Below, piece by piece: positions 16,869 through 25,543 of a stretch of 64,000 bases of DNA. Below the pieces are notes generated by a model, which was not told the origin of the DNA, ran no database searches, and worked only from the letters and a program-made list of their open reading frames with translations. Within the stretch, counting starts at the first letter, position 1; every line of letters begins with the position of its first letter. Both the position numbers and the translations under genes were made by a program. This DNA is from Marinospirillum sp035271045. Its GTDB lineage: Bacteria > Pseudomonadota > Gammaproteobacteria > Pseudomonadales > Halomonadaceae. Location: assembly GCF_035271045.1 (NCBI RefSeq), contig NZ_DATESC010000001.1, positions 124,001 through 188,000 on the forward strand, read 5' to 3'.

Positions 16869-17390
16869 CTATAGCCCAGAATACTGCTGATCTTTTTCAG
16901 ACAGTTGCACGTCTTGCAACGGCCATTGAATGTTTAGTAAAGGGCAATCCCAAGCCACGCCGCCTTCATCTGAAGGGTCGTAATAGTCGGTACACTTGTA
17001 CACAAAATCAACTTCATCACTAATCACACAAAAACCATGTGCATAACCGGGTGGAACCCATAGTTGGCGATGGTTGTCTTCATTTAATTCAACGCCAACG
17101 TATTGCCCATAGGTTGGTGATTCTGGGTTGATGTCTGCTACTACATCATAAACAGCACCACGAATAACGCTAACTAATTTGCCCTGTGGCTTGGTTTTTT
17201 GAAAGTGTAAACCGCGCAACACACCCTTGCGTGAGCGTGAATGGTTGTCTTGAATAAATGCCAATTCAATACCGACTAATGCTTGGTAGCGTTGGGCGCT
17301 GTAAGTTTCTTTAAAAAAGCCACGGTGATCGCCAAAAACTTTTGGCTCAATAATTTTTACACCGGCTAAAATCGTCTCGATTACTTTCAT
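16869..17390 (-). CDS. rmlC: dTDP-4-dehydrorhamnose 3,5-epimerase
   Basis: A 173-residue cupin that epimerises dTDP-4-keto-6-deoxy-glucose at C3 and C5, the third step to dTDP-L-rhamnose. Family signatures are 'FGDHRGFFKETYS', 'FIQDNHSRSRKGVLRGLHF' with the catalytic His, and 'GYAHGFCVISDEVDFVYKC'. It is the last gene of an rmlB-rmlA-rmlC run on this strand, 32 bases after rmlA, and ends at a strong terminator. The product feeds rhamnose-containing surface polysaccharide, consistent with the glycosyltransferase block at the window start. Confidence 0.95.
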   Translation of the reverse strand: MKVIETILAGVKIIEPKVFGDHRGFFKETYSAQRYQALVGIELAFIQDNHSRSRKGVLRGLHFQKTKPQGKLVSVIRGAVYDVVADINPESPTYGQYVGVELNEDNHRQLWVPPGYAHGFCVISDEVDFVYKCTDYYDPSDEGGVAWDCPLLNIQWPLQDVQLSEKDQQYSGL

Positions 17391-17422
17391 TTTATTTCAT
17401 TACCTTTATTCTTAACCTTTAA

Positions 17423-18340
17423 TTACTTTTGCTCTTTTGCTAGGCTAAGTAGGTACTGGCCATAACCTGTTTTAGCCAAAAATTCGCCCTGTATTTGCAG
17501 TTGTTCGCGGGTTAGCCAGCCGTTGCGATAAGCAATTTCTTCTAAGCAAGCAATTTTAAGCCCTTGACGGTGTTCAACCGTTTGTACAAACATACCTGCA
17601 TCCAAAAGGCTTTCGTGTGTGCCTGTGTCCAGCCAAGCAAAGCCACGCCCTAATAGTTCGACATTTAAGTCGCCACGGTCTAAATAGGCTTGGTTAACGC
17701 TGGTGATTTCTAGTTCGCCACGGTGTGAAGGTTTCACTTGTTTAGCAATGGCTACCACGTCGTTATCGTAAAAATATAAGCCGGTAACAGCATAGTTGGA
17801 TTTTGGATTGGCTGGTTTCTCTTCAATGCTTAATGCATTACCTTGGGCATCAAACTCAACCACACCAAAGCGTTCTGGGTCACTAACAAGGTAGCCGAAC
17901 ACTGTTGCACCCGTTGCGCGGCTAACGGCCGATTTCAGTTGTTTACCAAAGCTTTGGCCATAAAAAATATTGTCGCCTAGCACTAAGCAAACATTGCTAT
18001 CACCAATAAATTCTTTACCGATGATAAAGGCTTGGGCTAAGCCATCTGGCGAGGGTTGTTCGGCATAGCTAAGCTCAATACCATAATCTGAGCCATCACC
18101 GAGTAATTTTTGAAAATTAGGCAAGTCTTCAGGCGTAGATATAATTAAAATTTCACGAATACCCGCCAACATTAATACCGATAAGGGGTAAAAAATCATT
18201 GGCTTGTCGTAAATAGGCAATAACTGTTTAGAAACACCTTTAGTGATGGGGTATAAACGTGTGCCGCTACCACCGGCAAGTACAATGCCTTTAGTGTTAT
18301 TAGGGTTTTTGCTGGTATCTGTATTGATATGAGGATTCAT
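17423..18340 (-). CDS. rmlA: Glucose-1-phosphate thymidylyltransferase
   Basis: A 305-residue nucleotidyltransferase that makes dTDP-glucose from dTTP and glucose-1-phosphate. The nucleotide-binding signature 'GIVLAGGSGTRLYPITKGV' is followed by 'KQLLPIYDKPMIFYPLSVL', and 'VLGDNIFYG' is intact. The reading frame extends further upstream into rmlB, but the ATG at 18340 is the credible start: it overlaps the rmlB stop as TAATG and gives the usual protein length. About a dozen extra Asn/Thr-rich residues precede the core. Confidence 0.95.
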   Translation of the reverse strand: MNPHINTDTSKNPNNTKGIVLAGGSGTRLYPITKGVSKQLLPIYDKPMIFYPLSVLMLAGIREILIISTPEDLPNFQKLLGDGSDYGIELSYAEQPSPDGLAQAFIIGKEFIGDSNVCLVLGDNIFYGQSFGKQLKSAVSRATGATVFGYLVSDPERFGVVEFDAQGNALSIEEKPANPKSNYAVTGLYFYDNDVVAIAKQVKPSHRGELEITSVNQAYLDRGDLNVELLGRGFAWLDTGTHESLLDAGMFVQTVEHRQGLKIACLEEIAYRNGWLTREQLQIQGEFLAKTGYGQYLLSLAKEQK

Positions 18341-19413
18341 TAGTATGCGACTCCTAAGCGTTCGCGCTGATAGCTGCCATCTTGTACGCGCTGGCACCAT
18401 TGTTGGTTGTCTAAATACCACTGGACTGTTTTACCCAGACCGGATTCAAACGTTTCTTGTGGCTTCCAGCCAAGTTCTTGCTCAATTTTGCTGGCATCTA
18501 TAGCGTAACGGCGGTCGTGGCCAGGACGATCAGCAACGTAGGTTATTTGTTCGGCATAGCTGGTTTTGGTGGGCACTCGTTTATCTAAAATATTGCAGAT
18601 GGTTTGTACGACTTCTAAGTTTTGCTTTTCGTTATGGCCGCCAATGTTGTAGGTTTCACCAACTTTGCCTTGAGTTGCTACTAGGTAAAGTGCGCGAGCA
18701 TGGTCTTCAACATATAACCAGTCACGAATCTGGTCGCCTTTACCATAAATAGGCAGCGGTTTGCCTTCCAGCGCATTTAAAATCACTAATGGGATTAATT
18801 TTTCTGGAAAATGATAAGGGCCGTAGTTATTAGAACAGTTAGTAATTAGCGTTGGAAAGCCATAGGTGCGTAACCAAGCCCTAACTAAATGGTCGGAGCT
18901 AGCTTTGCTAGCCGAATAAGGGCTGCTGGGCTGGTAAGCGGTGGTTTCTGTAAACAGGTGTTCAGTGGCATTGGCTTGGTCGCTAGGGTGGGGTAAGTCG
19001 CCATACACTTCATCGGTAGAAATGTGATGAAAGCGAAACGCTGATTTGCGCTCAACATCAAGTGCATTCCAATAAGTCCGTGCGGCTTCTAAGAGGGTAT
19101 AAGTACCCACTATATTAGTTTGAATGAACTCAGCAGGGCCATCAATTGAGCGGTCGACGTGACTTTCAGCAGCTAGGTGCATTATTGCATCGGGCTGATA
19201 CTGCTTAAATACGCGATCTAACTCTGTACGATTACAGATATCAACCTGTTCAAAAGCATAACGTGGGTCTTCACCGACGGCTAACAGGTTTTCTAAATTA
19301 CCTGCGTAAGTGAGTTTATCGAGGTTAATAACGCTATCTTGGGTATTAGTAATAATATGACGGATAACGGCAGAACCGATAAAACCCGCACCACCGGTAA
19401 CAAGAATTTTCAT
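18340..19413 (-). CDS. rmlB: dTDP-glucose 4,6-dehydratase
   Basis: A 357-residue extended short-chain dehydrogenase that converts dTDP-glucose to dTDP-4-keto-6-deoxy-glucose with bound NAD. The Rossmann motif is 'VTGGAGFIGSAVIRHI'. The active site shows 'HISTDEVYGDL' and the YxxxK motif 'YSASKASSDHLV'. First gene of the rmlBAC run. No rmlD lies nearby, so the final reductase step must be encoded elsewhere, or the pathway leads to another dTDP-deoxysugar. Confidence 0.96.
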   Translation of the reverse strand: MKILVTGGAGFIGSAVIRHIITNTQDSVINLDKLTYAGNLENLLAVGEDPRYAFEQVDICNRTELDRVFKQYQPDAIMHLAAESHVDRSIDGPAEFIQTNIVGTYTLLEAARTYWNALDVERKSAFRFHHISTDEVYGDLPHPSDQANATEHLFTETTAYQPSSPYSASKASSDHLVRAWLRTYGFPTLITNCSNNYGPYHFPEKLIPLVILNALEGKPLPIYGKGDQIRDWLYVEDHARALYLVATQGKVGETYNIGGHNEKQNLEVVQTICNILDKRVPTKTSYAEQITYVADRPGHDRRYAIDASKIEQELGWKPQETFESGLGKTVQWYLDNQQWCQRVQDGSYQRERLGVAY

Positions 19414-19502
19414 GAGGTCACTTTAAAGGTAAATTAAATGTAAAAAATAAGTTGTTTGAAAAGGCTAATTAGGTACAAAACGGTGCATAGAATAACATTT
19501 CT

Positions 19503-20414
19503 TTAAATATTTTGTGCTATGACTACACCAACAAACAGTAGGTTGGTAATAAGCGAGCATTTCACAATTACGGGTAACATGGGTGCAATTTGTGCGGGTT
19601 GTGAGGTTTGCCAAACCGCACGGCCATGTTGAATAACGACGATCAAGCTAAGTAAAAAAGGCAAGCTGATCCACAAGGGTTTATCTTGACTGAGTAGGTA
19701 ACTGGTAAATGCAACAATAGCGCCTGCTAGCAATATAAAATGGTATTTTTTAGCTTTTTCTTGCCCTAAACGCACGGCTACCGTGTGCTTTCCACACTCA
19801 GCATCGTTTTCTATATCGCGCATATTATTAACATTTAATACAGCAACGGCCATTAAACCACAGCCAATACTGGGTAAGATTAGGCTGAAATCTAAAGTGC
19901 CAGTTTGTAAAAAGCTACTACCTAATACGCCCAACAAGCCAAAAAAGATAAAAACAGATAAATCACCTAAACCAACATAACCATAAGGGCGGTTGCCCAC
20001 GGTGTAAGCAATGGCAGCGGTGATTGCAAATAGACCCAGCAGCATAAAAACGAGCATATTTTCTAGCGAATCTAAGGCGTAGAAAATAAGTGCTAGACCG
20101 GCTAGCAAAGTAAGTATGATGTTAATAATAATGGCATTACGCATGGCGGCTAGATTAACCGCACCAGATTGTAGCGCTCGCATTGGTCCTAAACGCTTAG
20201 CGTTGTCAGTACCTTTAACGGCATCGCCATAGTCGTTAGCAAGGTTAGACAGTATTTGTAAAAAGGTGGCGGTCAGCAGCGCTAAAAGCGCGATAGACCA
20301 AGAAAAATAGCCACTTGAAAAAGCCAATGCGCTGCCCGTTAAAATAGAAACTAGGGCAAGAGGGAGTGTTTTTGGGCGGCTAGCACTAAGCCAAATAGCC
20401 AAAGATTTTTTCAT
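19503..20414 (-). CDS. menA: 1,4-dihydroxy-2-naphthoate polyprenyltransferase
   Basis: A 303-residue integral membrane prenyltransferase of the UbiA superfamily with about nine helices. The MenA-type prenyl-diphosphate site is 'NLANDYGDAVKGTDNAKR', and the second Asp-rich motif is 'NNMRDIENDAECGKHTVAV'; both distinguish it from UbiA. It attaches the isoprenoid chain in menaquinone synthesis, which implies that the organism can make menaquinone and respire with low-potential acceptors. Transcribed away from psrA; the other men genes are not in the window. Confidence 0.9.
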   Translation of the reverse strand: MKKSLAIWLSASRPKTLPLALVSILTGSALAFSSGYFSWSIALLALLTATFLQILSNLANDYGDAVKGTDNAKRLGPMRALQSGAVNLAAMRNAIIINIILTLLAGLALIFYALDSLENMLVFMLLGLFAITAAIAYTVGNRPYGYVGLGDLSVFIFFGLLGVLGSSFLQTGTLDFSLILPSIGCGLMAVAVLNVNNMRDIENDAECGKHTVAVRLGQEKAKKYHFILLAGAIVAFTSYLLSQDKPLWISLPFLLSLIVVIQHGRAVWQTSQPAQIAPMLPVIVKCSLITNLLFVGVVIAQNI

Positions 20415-20493
20415 ACTAAGTCCTTTAAATAGAGGGCGTATTATACACTAGCTTAGATTTGTTTTACCCATCTCTAATCCTTGACTAAGGCGA

Positions 20494-20540
20494 TTGACCT
20501 TGAGTGCTAGTCTACGGATAATGTTTGAAACATCCGTTTA
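20494..20540 (+). promoter_or_regulatory. psrA promoter with overlapping PsrA operator
   Basis: TTGACC (20494-20499) and GATAAT (20517-20522) are 17 bases apart. Immediately downstream, GAAACATCCGTTTA (20527-20540) fits the known PsrA box (G/C)AAAC-N2-4-GTTT(G/C) except at the last base. The box covers the predicted transcription start, as expected for autorepression that is relieved by long-chain fatty acids. Confidence 0.75.
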
Positions 20541-20553
20541 ACTTGGAGCTAGC

Positions 20554-21222
20554 ATGGCACAGTCTGATACCGTTGTTCGTATTCTTGATACCGCTGAAGC
20601 ACTTTTTGCTGAAAAAGGGTTTGCTGAAACATCACTGCGTACCATTACCAGTCGCGCTAAGGTGAATTTAGCCGCTGTCAATTACCATTTTGGTTCTAAA
20701 AAAGCACTGATTCAGGCGGTTTTTGCACGCTATTTAGACCCTTTTTGTGAAGCCTTTAATACAGAACTGGCCGTGTTAGAAAATAAACAGCAAACCATAC
20801 CTTTAGAAGAACTCTTGGCAGTGATGGCGCGTACTACGCTAAATGTGCCTGCCACTAAGGGCAGTTTGTCGGTATTTATGCGTTTGTTGGGTTTAGCTTA
20901 TACCCAAGCGCAAGGGCATATGCGGCGTTATTTGCAAGAAAATTATGGGCAAACTTTTTTACGTTTTACGCATTTACTAAAATTAAGCTCTGCTGATTTA
21001 CCTGATGCTGAACGCTTTTGGCGGTTGCACTTTATATTAGGTGCGGTAGTTTTTACCATGTCTTCCTTAGATGCGCTGCGTGACATTGCTTTGAATGATT
21101 ACGATGAAAAAACCCGCATTGCTGATTTAGTAGCACGTTTACTGCCCGTAGTTACCGCTGCTATGCAAGCGCCGGTGCCGGTTCAACCTGAAAAAATTAA
21201 ATCGTTGGTGGTCAGTTGCTAA
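20554..21222 (+). CDS. psrA: TetR-family regulator, PsrA-like
   Basis: A 222-residue TetR-type repressor. The N-terminal helix-turn-helix (residues ~10-55: 'ILDTAEALFAEKGFAETSL' then 'VNLAAVNYHFGSKKALIQA') is strikingly like Pseudomonas PsrA, a fatty-acid-responsive regulator of beta-oxidation and rpoS. A PsrA-type operator lies in its own promoter. The C-terminal ligand domain is all-helical. The L,D-transpeptidase gene follows with a one-base overlap (TAATG), so it may be co-regulated. The DNA-binding specificity seems conserved; the target set here is unknown. Confidence 0.85.
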   Translation: MAQSDTVVRILDTAEALFAEKGFAETSLRTITSRAKVNLAAVNYHFGSKKALIQAVFARYLDPFCEAFNTELAVLENKQQTIPLEELLAVMARTTLNVPATKGSLSVFMRLLGLAYTQAQGHMRRYLQENYGQTFLRFTHLLKLSSADLPDAERFWRLHFILGAVVFTMSSLDALRDIALNDYDEKTRIADLVARLLPVVTAAMQAPVPVQPEKIKSLVVSC

Positions 21223-21701
21223 TGAATTGGTTATTAGTGGATGTGGTTAAACAGCAGCTATTTCTTATGTCGCCTACTCAGCAAGTGTTGCAAGCTTGGC
21301 CAATTGCGACGGGTTTGGCAGGTGTTGGTGAGTATGAAGGCAGCGGTTGTACGCCACGTGGTTGGCACAGAGTTCGTGCCGCGATAGGTGGCGATGAAAA
21401 TGCACGCGCTGTGTTTAGAGGCCGTCGCCCAACGGGTGAAATTTGGTCACCTGAATTAAGTGCAAAGTTTCCTGAGCGTGATTGGATCTTAGGTCGAATT
21501 TTGTGGTTGTGTGGTGAGGAATTGGGTTTTAATCGCGGTGGTAAGGTGGACACCCAAAGGCGGTATATTTATTTGCACGGTGTACCAGATACCAAGCCAA
21601 TGGGTGTACCTGCTTCACACGGTTGCATCAACTTACAGCCAGCGGCGATGCTGGCTGTGTTTGATCGAGTGCCGGTGGGTACTAAGGTTTTTATTGTTTA
21701 A
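21222..21701 (+). CDS. L,D-transpeptidase (YkuD family), no signal peptide
   Basis: A 159-residue YkuD-domain protein with the catalytic segment 'IYLHGVPDTKP' (His) and 'ASHGCINLQ' (nucleophilic Cys). The usual Arg after the Cys-Ile pair (SHGCIRL/M) is Asn here. Known members cross-link peptidoglycan meso-DAP or attach lipoproteins in the periplasm, but no signal peptide or membrane anchor is visible: the protein opens with 'NWLLVDVVKQQLFLM', already the first strand of the domain. ATG at 21222 is chosen over TTG at 21216. It overlaps psrA by one base and converges closely with the chemoreceptor gene. Confidence 0.8.
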   Translation: MNWLLVDVVKQQLFLMSPTQQVLQAWPIATGLAGVGEYEGSGCTPRGWHRVRAAIGGDENARAVFRGRRPTGEIWSPELSAKFPERDWILGRILWLCGEELGFNRGGKVDTQRRYIYLHGVPDTKPMGVPASHGCINLQPAAMLAVFDRVPVGTKVFIV

Positions 21702-21707
21702 CCCTTG

Positions 21708-23663
21708 TTAACATTTGAATAAATTAACATGGTGACGCATTCTGTCTATTTGCTGATTCAGTTCGTGGGTAGCAGAAGTCGCTTGGTCGGCCATAACATT
21801 TACTTTTAAACCCTGTTGAGCTAAACCTTGCAGCTTGTGGTGTACATCTTCAACTGCGGTTAACTGTGCTTGTGTGCTTTGGGCAATCGTTGAATTCATG
21901 TCAAAGATGAGGGTTAGGCGTTCAGCCATCACACCCAGTTCTTGCTGGGTTTCTTGTAAGCTGTGTAAGCCTTGTTGACTGCTTTTGGAGCTAACTTTCA
22001 TCTGTTCTGAAACTTGACCGCTAGCGGTGCGTAAATTGTCGATCATGCTTTGGATCTCTGCTGTCGAGCTTTGAGTACGTTGGGCTAGTTGACGCACCTC
22101 ATCGGCAACCACTGCAAAACCACGACCATGTTCACCGGCTCTGGCTGCTTCTATGGCAGCGTTAAGCGCAAGCAAATTAGTTTGTTCAGAAATACCACGA
22201 ATGACATCCAATACGTGCAAAATATCATCACTGTGTTTAAGCAAGCCGTCCATCCGTGAACGCGCGGTAGTCATTTGTTCTTCTAACTTGGCAATGGCTT
22301 GATAACTCGCGTCTAAACGGTTTTCTGCTTCAACCAAAACGGTACGCCCTTGGTCAGAATGTTGCCCTGCTTCCATCGCTTTATCAGAAATTTGTGACAC
22401 GCTTTGAGTAATGTTTTGCATGACGTGCTCGATGTCTTCGACTGAGCATTGCTGTTGATGGAATGATTCAGTGGCTAGTTGTGCGCCACCTTCAAGCTGT
22501 GCTGCCAGTTGATCGGCTTGTTGTGTGGCCTGTAAAACCTCACGTAACGTATTGCTAATGCGTTCTAAAAACTGATTAAGTTGTGCTGCTAAATCACCAA
22601 TTTCAGCTTGATCTTTAGTCACAAATTGGGTGGTTAGGTCTAGCGTGCTAGCTGTACTGCGAATTTGGCGGCGTAAATCAGCTAAAGGTGCAATCATTAT
22701 GCGAGTCATAGGGTAAAGTGTTGCAAGCCCTATCAATACCAAAAGACCACCTAAGCCTAGAGCTACCCACTGATTTTGGCGAATTTGGGCTTGTGTTTCT
22801 GTCACAGGTACTTCAGCAATTAAAAAGCGTTGTAGGCTAGGAATCCATAGCGAACCCACAAACTGCTCTTGGCCATTCCAGTTACCACGTAAAATAAGGG
22901 TTTTACCACTGGTATTATTCAGTAGTGCTTGAGCGTGTTCGTATTGGTTGATATTAAGCTTGCCAACTTGCTTTGGGTCAGGGTGAATGTCAGTGATACC
23001 GCTGGGCAGCACTAGCATAACGTGACCTTGTTCACCAATGCGGTATTGGCTAATGGTATTGGCCATTGTCGTCATATCCATTGCACCACCAGCAACAATA
23101 AGGGGCTGGTCTTGATTGTTTTTTACTTTACTGCTGTAGTTAATAAAAATACGCAGTTCGCTGCCACCAAAATCATTGGTATCTAAATTCAGTTCGTAAG
23201 GTGAGTGTTTTTTTAAGTAATTAAAAAACCAGCGATCATCGCTATTACTGCTGCTTATTTGTCGCCAATGCAGTTGGTTGTTTTCGTAATGATGGTAACG
23301 AATATCTTGATTATTATTACTGACCATAAACACGGCTGAGGCACCAATTGAAGCTTGGACTTGTGCCATTAATGCAGCAATTTGGTCAAGTTCATTAAGG
23401 GGTGAACCACGTTTAACCCAGTCTTGCATAGTCGGATTTTGAGCCAGTGCTTCTGAACCGGCTAATGCGGTGTTAAGTTCGGCTTGAATGCCGTTAACCA
23501 CAGAGTGCAGTGCGGTAGGTAATTCATGCTTTTGCAGGCGTTCGAGTTGATCTTTTTCAGCGAGATAAGATTGTAGGAAGGTAATTAATATGAGCGCAAT
23601 TAAGAAAATAATGGCTGACCCACTGAAAAGGCGAGTTGGCAGTGAGAGGCGGTTCCAGAGCAT
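21708..23663 (-). CDS. Methyl-accepting chemotaxis protein with periplasmic dCache-type domain
   Basis: A 651-residue transmembrane chemoreceptor. TM1 is at ~12-30, a large periplasmic double-Cache-like sensor at ~35-290 (including 'RWFFNYLKKHSPYELNL' and 'LIVAGGAMDMTTMA'), TM2 at ~297-320, then HAMP and a signalling domain with the hairpin tip 'EQTNLLALNAAIEAARAG'. dCache domains often bind amino acids or other small organic ligands. It ends in 'HHVNLFKC', without a CheR-docking pentapeptide. It lies apart from the main che operon, downstream of ilvE on the same strand, with a terminator-like hairpin between them. Confidence 0.9.
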   Translation of the reverse strand: MLWNRLSLPTRLFSGSAIIFLIALILITFLQSYLAEKDQLERLQKHELPTALHSVVNGIQAELNTALAGSEALAQNPTMQDWVKRGSPLNELDQIAALMAQVQASIGASAVFMVSNNNQDIRYHHYENNQLHWRQISSSNSDDRWFFNYLKKHSPYELNLDTNDFGGSELRIFINYSSKVKNNQDQPLIVAGGAMDMTTMANTISQYRIGEQGHVMLVLPSGITDIHPDPKQVGKLNINQYEHAQALLNNTSGKTLILRGNWNGQEQFVGSLWIPSLQRFLIAEVPVTETQAQIRQNQWVALGLGGLLVLIGLATLYPMTRIMIAPLADLRRQIRSTASTLDLTTQFVTKDQAEIGDLAAQLNQFLERISNTLREVLQATQQADQLAAQLEGGAQLATESFHQQQCSVEDIEHVMQNITQSVSQISDKAMEAGQHSDQGRTVLVEAENRLDASYQAIAKLEEQMTTARSRMDGLLKHSDDILHVLDVIRGISEQTNLLALNAAIEAARAGEHGRGFAVVADEVRQLAQRTQSSTAEIQSMIDNLRTASGQVSEQMKVSSKSSQQGLHSLQETQQELGVMAERLTLIFDMNSTIAQSTQAQLTAVEDVHHKLQGLAQQGLKVNVMADQATSATHELNQQIDRMRHHVNLFKC

Positions 23664-23679
23664 ATTAACTTTGTCCTTT

Positions 23680-23716
23680 AAAAAGTAGTTACCCCACCAA
23701 TAAGCAGGCTAACTAC
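23680..23716 (-). terminator. Probable intrinsic terminator after ilvE
   Basis: On the minus strand GTAGTTA (23710-23716) pairs with TAACTAC (23685-23691), and the stem runs into TTTTT (23680-23684). The loop is long (18 bases), with possible inner pairing. Confidence 0.5.
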
Positions 23717-23770
23717 CATTTTAGAACATATAAGGTATTAGTTAAATAACATAAACATGGATTTGGTCAA

Positions 23771-24769
23771 TTAAATACGCTCTAGCCAGCCATGTTTATC
23801 TTCTGCTTTACCCCATTGAATTGCATTTAATGCACTGCGTAGTTTTAGCACCGTTTTACCAATGCCGCCATTGCCTACCGGGTAATCTTTGCCGTTATGA
23901 ATCAGTGTGCCAACGGGTGTTAGAACAGCGGCTGTACCTGACAAAGCCGCTTCACAACCTGGTTTAGCAGCACGTTCTAGTAGCTCTGTTACAGTCAGTT
24001 CACGCTCTGAAACGGTCATGCCCAAGTCTTTGGCTAGAGTTAGAATGGAATCACGCGTAACGCCGTGTAAAAAGCTGGTATCTAGGGCTTTAGTAATAAT
24101 TTCATTGCCATCTATCAGCAAGAAGTTAGCTGCACCGGTTTCTTGTACATCACCATTAGGGCAAAAAAGCACTTGGTCGGCTTTCACTTCTTGTTTGGCT
24201 TTTAAAATAGGTTGTAAAGCACTGGCGTAGTTACCGCCACTTTTAATCATGCCCATGTGTGGAGCGCAACGCATTCCGTTTTCTTCTAATAATAAACGCA
24301 ACGCTTGGTCGCCACCGGCAAAATAGTCACCCACTGGACTAACCAGTACATAAAAACAGGATGTCGTCGAAGGTGCTGCTGCTTTACCCACCGCTGCTTC
24401 AGTACCGATATGTGTTGGGCGTATGTACAAAGAACCTGGTGGTGCGGGTACTTCATCAGCAAAACGCGCTACGGTTTGCTTAATCATGGCCGCTGCTGTG
24501 GCTAAATCTAATTCTGGCAGGGCAAGTAAACGGCTGCTTTGTGCTAGGCGTGCTAAGTTTTTATCCATACGAAAAATATTGATAGAACCATCTTCATGAC
24601 GAAAAGCTTTTAGGCCTTCAAAACAGGTGCTTGAATAGTGAAGTACATGAGCGCCCGGGTGAAGTGTAAGGCGATCACTTTGCACCATCTCTACTTGACT
24701 CCAGTTTTTACCATCGAACCAAGTAATTGCCATTTCTGGCATAAAAACTGTACCGAATGCACTGGCCAT
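23771..24769 (-). CDS. ilvE: Branched-chain amino acid aminotransferase
   Basis: A 332-residue PLP-dependent class IV aminotransferase of the longer (type II) BCAT form, catalysing the last step of Leu, Ile and Val synthesis and the first of their breakdown. The PLP lysine is Lys176 in 'MIKSGGNYASAL'. Other signatures are 'HYSSTCFEGLKAFR', 'DVQETGAANFLLI' and 'LSGTAAVLTPVG'. The gene follows the CheX-like gene on the same strand. Length and motifs are normal. Confidence 0.95.
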   Translation of the reverse strand: MASAFGTVFMPEMAITWFDGKNWSQVEMVQSDRLTLHPGAHVLHYSSTCFEGLKAFRHEDGSINIFRMDKNLARLAQSSRLLALPELDLATAAAMIKQTVARFADEVPAPPGSLYIRPTHIGTEAAVGKAAAPSTTSCFYVLVSPVGDYFAGGDQALRLLLEENGMRCAPHMGMIKSGGNYASALQPILKAKQEVKADQVLFCPNGDVQETGAANFLLIDGNEIITKALDTSFLHGVTRDSILTLAKDLGMTVSERELTVTELLERAAKPGCEAALSGTAAVLTPVGTLIHNGKDYPVGNGGIGKTVLKLRSALNAIQWGKAEDKHGWLERI

Positions 24770-24810
24770 GCTGTGTGTTCCTCAAATTTGGGGGGATAGG
24801 TGTTTGCTTA

Positions 24811-25506
24811 TTATATGCCTAGATCATTCATTAGGTCATCGTGTTGATTGCTTGATGGCGCATTTTGGCTAGGTGTATTTTCGTAGCGTGAATTTTCTGC
24901 CAAAATATCATCAGGATTTTCCAGTTCGCTTTCATCAAAGTCGTGCAATTTAATGAATTCAGTTTTATCCATCGACAATTCTAAATAAAAAATATTGTTA
25001 TCATTGGTATTGAAAGTAACACGGCGTGATTGAGGCTGATCGAGTGTGGTATTGACTGAAATTTGCACTTGCTTATTAATTGCCATCATTTTTGGCTGAC
25101 TTTGGGTGATAGACGTTTTTAGTTGTTGACGAATTTTATTCGTAAAGTCGCCCACGATTTGGTTCATTACTTCACCCATGACATTACCGACTTCGTCGGC
25201 AGTGTGAAACTGTGCCAGTTCGTTTTCTGGCATTCCCATGCTCAATAGGTAATTGCGGTAAAGCTCCATAGCGGATTCGGCAGTAAAGTTGATAATGACC
25301 AGACCAGAAAAACCACCATCAAACAGCACAAAGCAACCAATATCGGGGCGCAAGCACGTTTTATTGATTTTTTGTACCATTGGTGAGTATTCAACGCCAC
25401 CATTACCTGCGTTACCCAATACTTGAGTCACTGAATGGCAAAGAATAATTAAAACTTCTTCGGTGGTAATGGTACGAGAGCGTTTGGCAGTAGCAAGTTG
25501 GGTCAC
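24811..25506 (-). CDS. DUF3334-like protein with CheC/CheX phosphatase signature
   Basis: A 231-residue soluble protein I relate to DUF3334. Residues ~70-140 look like a CheC/CheX/FliY domain: the sequence 'NVMGEVMNQIVGDF' contains E112-x2-N115, followed after exactly 22 residues by P138, matching the CheY-phosphate phosphatase signature [DS]xxxExxN-x22-P except that the first position is Asn. Only one copy of the signature is present, as in CheX. The C-terminal ~30 residues are Asn/Ser-rich and look disordered. No cheZ is present in the window, so this could be the CheY-P phosphatase. The phosphatase role is inference. Confidence 0.65.
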   Translation of the reverse strand: MTQLATAKRSRTITTEEVLIILCHSVTQVLGNAGNGGVEYSPMVQKINKTCLRPDIGCFVLFDGGFSGLVIINFTAESAMELYRNYLLSMGMPENELAQFHTADEVGNVMGEVMNQIVGDFTNKIRQQLKTSITQSQPKMMAINKQVQISVNTTLDQPQSRRVTFNTNDNNIFYLELSMDKTEFIKLHDFDESELENPDDILAENSRYENTPSQNAPSSNQHDDLMNDLGI

Positions 25507-25543
25507 GGTAAACCTCTATTGTTTAAGTGGATATTGGGGTATC

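Noticed and set aside
18341..18421. 27-codon upstream extension of rmlA
   Set aside because: It lies inside rmlB in another frame; the TAATG junction at 18340 gives the normal protein.
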